A stretch of DNA of 64,000 nt from Bartonella sp. F02 (GTDB taxonomy: Bacteria > Pseudomonadota > Alphaproteobacteria > Rhizobiales > Rhizobiaceae): positions 124,001 through 188,000 of the forward strand of contig NZ_JANHOK010000001.1 in NCBI RefSeq assembly GCF_026929975.1, given 5' to 3'. The notes beneath the pieces were generated by a model. That model saw only the letters and a list, made by a program, of their open reading frames with translations, was not told the DNA's origin and made no database searches. This document shows, piece after piece, positions 22,044 to 29,261 of this stretch (positions are counted from its first letter, which is position 1; every line of letters starts with the position of its first letter). Both the position numbers and the translations under genes were made by a program.

Positions 22044-22266
22044 AAGTCAATCCATTTCTGCGTTTAGTTAAAACATTTTATAAACTTTATGTTATAAATT
22101 TTTTTAAATCTTCAAGCTTATAGCGTATTATTTACAAATAATTACATTCAATATCTACCGTATATCAATCTATATTCAACATCTGCTAATTTATAATAGA
22201 TGTTATTTTTTATAGATAATAGATAGCAGTATTATTTTTGTGTTTTCTATGGTTAGAAAAGTAAAA
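21971..22266. repeat. gyrB-start repeat, copy 2 (GT2)
   Basis: Degenerate duplicate of 20579-20872, about 300 bp, in the same orientation. It keeps the gyrB start codon region, cataagtcaatccatttctg, ttcaagcttatagcgtatta and caacatctgctaatttata. It carries a one-base deletion in the coding part and several substitutions. It is followed, as in the native copy, by a small-peptide cassette. Confidence 0.85.
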
Positions 22267-22784
22267 GAGCTTCATGAAATTGTTTACATCTGAGATAAAT
22301 TAATTGTTGCATTTTAAAATGAGTAGATGTATAAGGACGCAATTTGTGAAAATTTCACAAAATATGTTATAAGAAGTAAACGATATAACAAGTGAATTAA
22401 TTTTAACACTAACAATGTATATAGCTGAAATATATTGAGAGGATAAAATGGTTTTTATGTCTTTAGTGATTTTGACGGTATTTGTTGCAGGACGGTATTT
22501 ATTTCAGTAAGTGCAATCACAGGTGCAAACGCAGATACAACCACAGGTACAAAATCCGCAGCAACAGCGAGTGCTGAAAAGAATCATTAGTGCATTTAAC
22601 AATATCATTAATATGTTTAATAATAAAGTATTAAAAATAATTGCTGAAATAAATATAGCGTTTGCGTAATCTCTTATTTTGGTCATAACAAGGTAGGGTT
22701 TTGAATATGTGCGAAAGTGCGTAATCAATACCCTATCTAACTATTTATGTTAGAAATTTCAAAAATAAGGTTTTTTACGTCGTG
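22267..22784. repeat. small-peptide cassette repeat, copy 3
   Basis: Third cassette unit, following the second gyrB-start repeat. It includes the gagcttcatgaaattgttt block, tataacaagtgaattaattt, the ribosome site and small frame at 22448, the gtattaaaaataattgctga block and the terminal acgtcgtg. It is closest to copy 2 from about the ribosome site onward and closest to copy 1 at its left end. Confidence 0.75.
22448..22669 (+). pseudogene. small hydrophobic-peptide gene with an internal stop, cassette 3
   Basis: ATG with GAGAGG upstream opens MVFMSLVILTVFVAGRYLFQ, then TAA at 22508-22510. The same frame continues without further stop for about 52 codons: a Gln-rich segment (VQSQVQTQIQPQVQ), then IISAFNNIINMFNNKVLKII and AEINIAFA before TAA at 22667-22669. 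It is the only copy in which N-terminal and C-terminal blocks are in one frame, so it best shows the ancestral layout: hydrophobic head, variable middle, conserved tail. One nonsense codon separates the halves. Confidence 0.45.
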
Positions 22785-22868
22785 TTCTTGGTGATTTTTA
22801 TCATCAATAATCGAAAGATTTTTTTATTTTGATGATTTGTAGATTGATGGTGATAAATAAATTCCAAG
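22785..22868. repeat. linker repeat, copy 2
   Basis: Second copy of the 84-bp linker at 21887-21970, between cassette 3 and the third gyrB-start repeat, nearly identical to the first copy. Confidence 0.75.
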
Positions 22869-22941
22869 TCAAGGCCTTTGAGAAAATTGATGGATCAGCA
22901 CCATAGTCACCAGATATTGGCGAGGTTGTTTCATCACTCAT
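22804..22941 (-). CDS. chimeric micro-ORF starting with the gyrB N-terminus (45 aa), copy 2
   Basis: Counterpart of 21906-22043. It begins [16 protein letters not shown], almost exactly GyrB residues 1-16, then shifts through the same one-base deletion into PSIFSKALTWN and ends KSFDY. The two copies differ at about eight residues yet keep the same length and no internal stop. A ribosome site equivalent to that of gyrB is retained. Function unknown; may be non-functional. Confidence 0.25.
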   Translation of the reverse strand: MSDETTSPISGDYGADPSIFSKALTWNLFITINLQIIKIKKSFDY

Positions 22942-23092
22942 AAGTTAATCTATTTCTGTGTTTAGTTACAACATGTTATAAGCTTTTTAAAGCTTCAAGC
23001 TTATAGCGTATTATTTACAAATAACTACATTCAATATCTGCTAGTTTATAATCAATGTTATGATTTTTATAGATAGCGGTATGATTTTTTGA
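22869..23092. repeat. gyrB-start repeat, copy 3, truncated (GT3)
   Basis: Third copy of the gyrB start region, closer to the native sequence than copy 2 (cagcaccatagtcaccagat is retained). Homology ends abruptly after tagatagcggtatgattttt at about 23092, followed by unrelated AT-rich sequence. Confidence 0.8.
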
Positions 23093-23446
23093 GATTATAT
23101 TTCTCTGAAAGAAGATGATGGTTTTAATTGAAATGAAACGCTTAAATTGCGTTCTATTATCAAAAATAAAAATTACATTGGAAGATATGGGAGAGTATCG
23201 GGTTGTAAAAAAGTGTATTTTCTACATTTTTGATTTTTAATCACTGACACTCATTAATGATCTTTGTGCTTTGATTCGTATGTTGTTCAAATGAGAAAAT
23301 TATCTGAAAAATTTACAATTCCATATTTTCGGAGAAAATTTTTTTAGAATAATTGAAATATATGTCAAAAAAATATGAAAGCAAAATACGAGAGTAAATA
23401 GCATATATTGTATAGTGAGATATAAAAATATACAATGTATGGAAAA

Positions 23447-23490
23447 TAGTATAGCGAGTGAATTCATTTTAGCATCAATATGTCAATGTA
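23447..23490. repeat. probable remnant of a fourth cassette
   Basis: The stretch tatagcgagtgaattcattt, then tagcatcaatatgtcaatgta, resembles the conserved block just upstream of the small frames (tataacaagtgaattaattt, then taacactaataatgtatata). No start codon with a hydrophobic frame follows, so only this short piece remains, if it is homologous. Confidence 0.4.
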
Positions 23491-23608
23491 CGACATTTTT
23501 AAATATTGACGTTGTTTAATAAATAATATACTCTCATGTGAGAATTGAGTAATAGAAGGAAGATTGAGTTTATTGTCTATCTATTCTCTTCCTCCTATTT
23601 TTGTTATT

Positions 23609-23785
23609 TTACTTACTTTTTCTCAGCGTTTTGATGAGCGCTGAGAGTTCTGTGATGAATATGAGGATTGTTATAATTTGATATGCTTCAGTGCAGTGGC
23701 ATATCTCGTTGTAGTGGTAGTACATGTTTTTTAGAAGATTGATCAAGTAGATCGCACGGTTTGCTGAAATTTTTTTATCATTCAT
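23609..23785 (-). CDS. small hypothetical protein (58 aa)
   Basis: I found this frame by reading the minus strand. ATG at 23785 is preceded by AGGAG (minus strand, 23791-23795) with 5-base spacing, the best ribosome site in this gene-poor region. The peptide starts MNDKKISANRAIYLINLLKN, has two Cys (CHC near 29-31), a hydrophobic stretch IITILIFITELSALI at about 37-51, and a basic tail KTLRKSK. It could be a small single-pass membrane protein. A perfect 10-bp palindrome lies 20-44 bases upstream of the ATG. I recognise no family. A 7-bp inverted repeat inside its 3' end lacks a T-run and is not a clear terminator. Confidence 0.5.
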   Translation of the reverse strand: MNDKKISANRAIYLINLLKNMYYHYNEICHCTEAYQIITILIFITELSALIKTLRKSK

Positions 23786-23804
23786 AGCTGCTCCTGTTTA
23801 TTAT

Positions 23805-23829
23805 ATATATACATACCATATGTATATAT
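23805..23829. promoter_or_regulatory. operator-like perfect palindrome upstream of the 58-aa gene
   Basis: atatatacat, five bases (accat), then atgtatatat: a perfect 10-bp inverted repeat. It sits 10 bases upstream of the AGGAG of the minus-strand small gene, where a repressor site or leader hairpin would be expected. The AT-only arms could also arise by chance in so AT-rich a region. Confidence 0.4.
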
Positions 23830-24411
23830 TATTATTATAGCATATAATGACCTTGTTTGAGCGAGATTTTGGATATTTTTTTGCAGATTTTGAAGAACTT
23901 CATATCGTGCTGTATGGGATTTTTGAGGAGATCAAGAATAGCTATTTTAAACAGAATCCAACCAGTTTTTATCTAAAATTTCTGCTGTTATCTAGGAAAG
24001 TTACTGATATTAGCGTTTTGATTTTTGTTTAAATCAAATGAATCAGTGAATTGATGGAATCAATGTAGGTTATAATTTTAGTATCTTGTTTTTTAGAGAA
24101 CGAGATGAAATGTGTTTTTATATAATGGTTATATTATTATATTGATAAAATTCACTTCTTTTATTTTTAATATAGTAAGTATTTGTTTAATTATTAGTAT
24201 TTTTTGAATGAATAAATGAGATAAAATTGTTTAATTTTCGTTGAGAAAAACAGGTAGTCCATAATTCAATGGGTTGGGGAAGAGCATGTTCTTATCAAGA
24301 TAACACATTATACTTATTATACTGAATAATTTTTAGCTGTTTTTCTTATTTAGAGTATTGATTTTCTCATTAAACACCAGATTTTTCAATTAAATACATT
24401 ATATTTATATA
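23830..24411. other. AT-rich intergenic DNA, no gene seen
   Basis: This stretch lies between the small-gene palindrome and the leader of the solute-binding protein gene. A 61-codon plus frame (23847-24032) has no ribosome site and a Phe/Leu-rich composition, so I do not call it. The rest is low-complexity AT-rich sequence. Confidence 0.5.
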
Positions 24412-24434
24412 ATACTGTGAAAGACAGTATTTTG
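24412..24434 (+). promoter_or_regulatory. leader hairpin upstream of the solute-binding protein gene
   Basis: AATACTG, seven-base loop, CAGTATT, then TT: a perfect 7-bp stem ending 31 bases before the ATG at 24463. It resembles a weak intrinsic terminator or attenuator in the transcript leader. The short T-run makes strong termination unlikely. Confidence 0.35.
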
Positions 24435-24462
24435 GTTTGGAAAATCGGGAAAAATTTTTAAA

Positions 24463-25326
24463 ATGAGTAAATGTACAGAGATATTCACTTCTTGTATTAA
24501 AGTTTTATTGATGGTGTGGATATTTCTTTTTTCTTCTTTTGTTTGGGCTGAAACAGTTAATCAATTGCCTTCTTTTTTTAATTCGCGTGAACGTTTAATA
24601 CAACCCAATACAGCGGGTATCACGCGTTTGCGTTTTGTAACAACTTTTGATTTTCCGCCCTTTAATTTTCTTGATCAAACAGGGCATCTAATAGGTTATA
24701 ATGTTGATTTATTACGCGCTATTTGTGCAAAATTAAATCTAGAGAAATTATGTGAAGTCGAAGTTGTTCCTTGGGAAGAGTTAATTGATCATGTTAAAAA
24801 TGGTGAAGCAGAAGCAATTATCGCGGGTTTAAAAGAAACAGCTGAAACGCGTGAAGATCTTGTTTTTAGCCAAACTTATTTACGTTTTCCTGCGCGTTTT
24901 GTTTCTGCACATTCTTTGAAGCTCAATGAACCAATCAATGATAAGCTTATGCATTTAAAGAGCGGATTTATATTAAAAAGTGCTCATGAAAGACTGTTTC
25001 GGAGTTATTTTCCCAACGTTCAATCGCAAGGATTTAAGAATAGAGCTCTACTTTATAAAGCGTTACAAAATCATGAGATCGATCTTGTTTTTGATGATGG
25101 ATTTGCTTTGTCTTTATGGTTAAATGATCCAAAATCTGCATATTGTTGTCATTTTGTTGGAGGGGCTTACATAGCACCGCAGGTATTAGGAGAAGGCATG
25201 CAGATTGCTGTGGCAAAAAAGAATGCAAAATTGGTTGATATGTTCAATTACGCTCTAAAATCTTTGGAGCGTGATGGTAAGCTTATAGAGCTTTATTTGC
25301 GGTATTTTCCCATTAGTTTTTATTGA
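24463..25326 (+). CDS. periplasmic solute-binding protein, family 3 (amino-acid type)
   Basis: A 287-aa secreted binding protein of the SBP_bac_3 family, which normally delivers polar amino acids to an ABC importer. A signal peptide is clear: hydrophobic core VLLMVWIFLFSSFVWA (about 14-29) and probable cleavage before ETVNQ. The mature part shows the family opening (LRFVTTFDFPPFNFLD, GHLIGYNVDLLRAIC), then PWEELIDHVKNGEAEAII and the ligand-contact region around SQTYLRFPARFV. No permease or ATPase gene is adjacent: comM is convergent 11 bases downstream. It must either use a transporter encoded elsewhere or act alone. Ligand cannot be told. Confidence 0.85.
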   Translation: MSKCTEIFTSCIKVLLMVWIFLFSSFVWAETVNQLPSFFNSRERLIQPNTAGITRLRFVTTFDFPPFNFLDQTGHLIGYNVDLLRAICAKLNLEKLCEVEVVPWEELIDHVKNGEAEAIIAGLKETAETREDLVFSQTYLRFPARFVSAHSLKLNEPINDKLMHLKSGFILKSAHERLFRSYFPNVQSQGFKNRALLYKALQNHEIDLVFDDGFALSLWLNDPKSAYCCHFVGGAYIAPQVLGEGMQIAVAKKNAKLVDMFNYALKSLERDGKLIELYLRYFPISFY

Positions 25327-25337
25327 GATATCTTCAT

Positions 25338-26870
25338 TTATGCGTGAGCTGTTAATCGTTCACTCCCTAGTCGATAGGAAACAGCTTCGGCGATATGATG
25401 ACGAGCAAGATGTTCTGATTCATCAAGATCAGCAATTGTGCGTGCAACTTTGAGAATACGATGATAGGAACGAGCAGAAATATGCATCTTTTCACTAACA
25501 TCGCGCAACAATATTGCTGCATCTTTATCGGGAATAGCAATTTCTTCAATAATTTTTGCAGGGCAATCGCCATTCGTACGAATATGAGCAAGATCGAGTG
25601 CAGAAAAACGTTTCGTTTGCAGAGTGCGGGCACGAGCAACTCGTTTTGCAACATCACAACTTTTTTCTGATTGTTCTGGTTGCATGAGATCCATAGCTGT
25701 TAGAGCAGGAACATCGATACGCAAATCAATTCGGTCGAGCAAAGGACCCGAAATGCGAGATTGATAATCAATTCGGCAACGATCTCCTTTTGCACAAATA
25801 TAACCATTTTCACCAGCCATGCCACATCGACAAGGATTCATTGCAGCAATAAGTTGAATACGAGCAGGATAACTGATGTGGTGATTAGCGCGTGCAATAA
25901 TACATTCTCCACTTTCTAGAGGTTGACGAAGAGAATCAAGAACTTTTGGAGAAAATTCAGGTAATTCATCAAGAAATAAAACACCATTATGAGCGAGAGA
26001 TACTTCTCCAGGGCGCCCTTTGAGACCACCACCGATCATTGCAGCCATAGAAGCAGAATGGTGTGGAGAGCGAAAAGGACAGTGGTGTGAAATGGTTTTA
26101 TGGATTGTTTCTCCTGAAATAGAGGCAATCAGAGAAACATCTAAAATTTCACGGCTATCTAGAGGTGGTAAAATAGAAGGTAAGCGCTGAGCTAACATAG
26201 ATTTTCCTGCTCCAGGAGGGCCAACAAACAAAAGGTTGTGTCGTCCAGCAGCACAAACTTCTAAGGCCCGTTTAGCAATTTTTTGTCCTTTAATTTCACA
26301 AAGATCAGGTAATTCAGTTTGCGTAGCGTATTGGCGTGGTTGTGGGCGTTTTTGAATTTGAGTTCCTTTAAAATGATTGACCATAGTAAGAAGACAATCA
26401 GGTGCTAAAATATCCATTTCTGCATTAGCCCACGCAGCTTCAGATCCGCACTGATAAGGGCAAATTAAACCTTTGTTCAGTGATGAAGCGGTGATCGCAG
26501 CTGGTAAAACACCATTGACAGCTGTAATAGATCCATCCAGTGATAATTCACCTAAAATAATGTATTTTTGCGCGACTTCAGAAGGAAGAAGCCCCATTGC
26601 TAACATTAAGCCCATCGCAATAGGAAGATCATAATGTGATCCTTCTTTTGGCAAGTCAGCTGGAGCAAGATTAATTGTAACGCGTTTAATAGGCATAGAA
26701 AGACCACAAGCGTGTAAGGCTGCTTGTACGCGTTCACGGCTTTCTGCAATAGCCTTATCGGCGAGACCAACAATCGCCATTCCTATTTTACCGGGAGAAA
26801 TCATAACCTGTACATCAACAGGAACTGCGTCTAGACCGCGAAAAGCAACAGTTGTAACATGTGCGATCAT
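25338..26870 (-). CDS. comM: YifB/ComM-family Mg-chelatase-like AAA+ ATPase
   Basis: A 510-aa protein with an N-terminal Lon-protease-like domain (VQVMISPGKIGMAIVGLAD, LAPADLPKEGSHYDLPIA) and a central AAA+ module: Walker A GPPGAGKSMLAQRLP at about 217-231, Walker B VLFLDELPEF, sensor region QLIAAMNPCRCGMAG and RISGPLLDRIDLRI. In naturally competent bacteria ComM is a hexameric helicase aiding branch migration of incoming DNA; in others its role is less clear. The ATG at 26870 opens the gene. It is convergent with the solute-binding protein gene and divergent from tamA. Confidence 0.94.
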   Translation of the reverse strand: MIAHVTTVAFRGLDAVPVDVQVMISPGKIGMAIVGLADKAIAESRERVQAALHACGLSMPIKRVTINLAPADLPKEGSHYDLPIAMGLMLAMGLLPSEVAQKYIILGELSLDGSITAVNGVLPAAITASSLNKGLICPYQCGSEAAWANAEMDILAPDCLLTMVNHFKGTQIQKRPQPRQYATQTELPDLCEIKGQKIAKRALEVCAAGRHNLLFVGPPGAGKSMLAQRLPSILPPLDSREILDVSLIASISGETIHKTISHHCPFRSPHHSASMAAMIGGGLKGRPGEVSLAHNGVLFLDELPEFSPKVLDSLRQPLESGECIIARANHHISYPARIQLIAAMNPCRCGMAGENGYICAKGDRCRIDYQSRISGPLLDRIDLRIDVPALTAMDLMQPEQSEKSCDVAKRVARARTLQTKRFSALDLAHIRTNGDCPAKIIEEIAIPDKDAAILLRDVSEKMHISARSYHRILKVARTIADLDESEHLARHHIAEAVSYRLGSERLTAHA

Positions 26871-27296
26871 TTGTTGATATTTCTCCCCCTCCTATTTTTA
26901 TTTTAGAAAGAAAAAATCATATCTATACACAAAAATCAAGAAGCCTCTGTATAGTCTTTTGAACAAGGAGAACTATATATAGATTTAAGTTTTTACGGTG
27001 TAATTATCGTTATGGCACAACCATAAGTAGTTATTTCCAAAAATTTAACCATGATAATATACAGTGCAATAAAATATTTAGAATAAGCCAAATGAATATG
27101 TTAAGAGGAGGGGAGCAGGGCTGTTTTATTGCGCAGTAGTTCAGAATCCTGCCAATATTAAAGACAGAATATGACATTACGCTCTAATGTTAGTGAGGGC
27201 GGGTGTTTTTATAAAAAAATTAAAAAATAAACATATTTATCTTTTTTATTAGAGCTTAATTTGTAAAAAATAATATTATTAAGAGTATCTGATTTG
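26871..27296. other. divergent promoter region between comM and tamA
   Basis: About 425 bp with no gene. It should contain promoters for both divergent genes. A 6-bp inverted repeat, acattacgctctaatgt, lies near 27173-27191. A purine-rich run and a tRNA-T-loop-like string near 27140 do not build into a tRNA. Nothing firmer can be called. Confidence 0.45.
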
Positions 27297-29261
27297 ATGA
27301 GATATCAGACAAAAATTTTGTTAAGCTTAAAAAGTGTGCGAAGTGTATTTATCGGTTTATGTTTATTCGTTGCTTTTCCGCAACCCCTTTCTGCCTTCGA
27401 GCTTTTCGGTCTTCATTTGTTTGGTAAAAAGAAAATAAACACTTCTCTACACAATATGAGTGGTGAAGAAAAATCCTATAAGGTTGAAGTCGTCGCGTTG
27501 CCAAGAGCATCATCTGTGGGCGTTAAAATAGCTAAAAATATTTCTTCTCTTGTAGCTGATCAAGATAAGATACTTTCCAGTTCTTCTGGTTTGTTAGCTA
27601 AAGCACGTTCAGATTATCGAACAATTCTTTCTGCTCTTTATGCTGATGGACGTTATGGTGGTATCATTAGTATTAAGATTAACGGTTTAGAAGTTGCTGA
27701 TTTGAGCCCTATGACTCAGCTTCCAGCACAATCTTATATTGTCATTGCGATTGATGCTGGGCCACAATACCTATTTAAAACGACACATGTTGACAAAGCT
27801 GCTTCTCTTGCGAAAAGCAACACAGGAAAGATGCTTTCAGTTGAAGATTTGGGTTATCAGATTGGAGCTGTTGCAAAATCTGAAACTATTCTGAAGGCAG
27901 AACAATGGGCTGTGGAGGGATGGCGCCAAAAAGGTTATGCAAAAGCGCACATTATTCATCGTGATGTGGTTGCGGATCATGCTGCGCGTCTCATTGATGC
28001 GCGAATTGCAATTAATCCTGAAAAAAAAGCTTATTATGGTCCTTTAAAAGTCCATAATGTCAGTAAAAAACCACGCATGAATTCAAATTACATTATGTGG
28101 ATGACAGGGTTGCAGGAAGGTCAGAAATATGATCCTGAGGTATTGACAAAGGCTAATAAACGGCTCGGACGGCTTGGTGTCTTTCGGGCAGTCAATATGC
28201 TGGAAGCTGATACAATTAATGCTGATGATCGTTTACCTCTTACACTTGTTGTGGAAGAACGTAAGCCTCGACGCTTTGGTATTGGTGGAAGTTATTCAAC
28301 ATTAGATGGCGCAGGTTTTGAAGCTTATTGGACTCATAATAATCTTTTTGGTCATGCAGAGCGTTTTAAGATAGAAACGAAAATAAGCGGTGCAGGTAAT
28401 CATAAAGTAAAATCTTATGATCCAAAGAATTTTAATTATCTTTTGGGAATGACATTTGTTAGACCAGGAATCATTACTCCTGATACAGATTTTAGAGCGG
28501 AATTAAAAATACAGCGAGATATTTTAGATAATTACACCACAACGGCAACGAAAGGAAAGTGGGGTGTTGCGCATATCTTTAATGATAATTTGTCAGGCCA
28601 GATTGCTATTGCGGTTTCTAATAGTTATGCGCGTGATAACTATTTTGGAAACCGTAACTTTATGACGATTGGATTACCGAGTGGTTTGATTTATGATAGC
28701 CGAGATAATAAATTAAATGCTACAGAAGGTCTGTATGGTGAAGCGATTCTTGAGCCGCTTTATGAATTGCGCTTCAATAATGTTGTCACAAAAATGATGG
28801 TAGAGGGTCGTTCTTACTGGACACTTGATGAAAAAAGCCATTTTGTTTTTGCAACGCGAGCAAAGCTTGGTACAATTGTTGGAGCTGATACGTTGCAATT
28901 GCCCGTCGATACTCTTTTCTTTGCGGGCGGTGGTGGGTCTGTTCGCGGTTACGCATATCGCAATATTGGTATTAAAACAGATAAGGGTACGACTATCGGA
29001 GGGCGTGCACTTATTGAAGGATCGGCAGAGTTACGTTTTTCTTTACATGATAAATTGGGTTTTGTCAGTTTTATTGATGGTGGTTTTGTTGGAGGAAAAG
29101 GTCATTTTGATTTGTCGAAAAACATTAAATGGGGAGTGGGGATTGGAGGTCGTTACATGACGGATCTTGGTCCGTTACGGTTTGATATAGCTGTTCCTCT
29201 TAAGCGTGAAGAAGGAGATCCTCGCGTTGGTTTTTATGTGGGTATAGGGCAAGCATTCTAA
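27297..29261 (+). CDS. tamA: TamA, Omp85-family outer-membrane assembly protein
   Basis: Outer-membrane half of the translocation and assembly module, which inserts some outer-membrane and autotransporter proteins. The product is 654 aa from the ATG at 27297; a TTG at 27294 adds one residue. A signal peptide with core VFIGLCLFVAFPQPLSA is followed by POTRA-type segments (about 55-330) and an Omp85 barrel. The conserved L6-loop motif reads GGGGSVRGYAYR, and the chain ends GFYVGIGQAF with the expected terminal Phe. The stop overlaps the tamB start (TAATG at 29259-29263), so the pair is one operon. Relevant to Bartonella, whose adhesins include autotransporters. Confidence 0.94.
   Translation: MRYQTKILLSLKSVRSVFIGLCLFVAFPQPLSAFELFGLHLFGKKKINTSLHNMSGEEKSYKVEVVALPRASSVGVKIAKNISSLVADQDKILSSSSGLLAKARSDYRTILSALYADGRYGGIISIKINGLEVADLSPMTQLPAQSYIVIAIDAGPQYLFKTTHVDKAASLAKSNTGKMLSVEDLGYQIGAVAKSETILKAEQWAVEGWRQKGYAKAHIIHRDVVADHAARLIDARIAINPEKKAYYGPLKVHNVSKKPRMNSNYIMWMTGLQEGQKYDPEVLTKANKRLGRLGVFRAVNMLEADTINADDRLPLTLVVEERKPRRFGIGGSYSTLDGAGFEAYWTHNNLFGHAERFKIETKISGAGNHKVKSYDPKNFNYLLGMTFVRPGIITPDTDFRAELKIQRDILDNYTTTATKGKWGVAHIFNDNLSGQIAIAVSNSYARDNYFGNRNFMTIGLPSGLIYDSRDNKLNATEGLYGEAILEPLYELRFNNVVTKMMVEGRSYWTLDEKSHFVFATRAKLGTIVGADTLQLPVDTLFFAGGGGSVRGYAYRNIGIKTDKGTTIGGRALIEGSAELRFSLHDKLGFVSFIDGGFVGGKGHFDLSKNIKWGVGIGGRYMTDLGPLRFDIAVPLKREEGDPRVGFYVGIGQAF

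Noticed and set aside
23115-23240. About 40-codon plus frame starting MVLIEMKRLN
   Set aside because: Weak ribosome site, no recognisable family, no counterpart in the repeat units. Too short to support.
23622-23645. Inverted repeat ctcagcg/cgctgag as a terminator
   Set aside because: The stem is 7 bp with no T-run on either strand, and it lies inside the 3' end of the 58-aa frame.
23847-24032. 61-codon plus frame in the accessory gap
   Set aside because: No ribosome site; Phe/Leu-rich; starts within AT-only sequence next to the palindrome.
27110-27160. tRNA-like string (gttcagaatcctgcc) upstream of tamA
   Set aside because: Only a T-loop-like string and a 5-bp pairing are present; no D arm, anticodon arm or full acceptor stem can be built.
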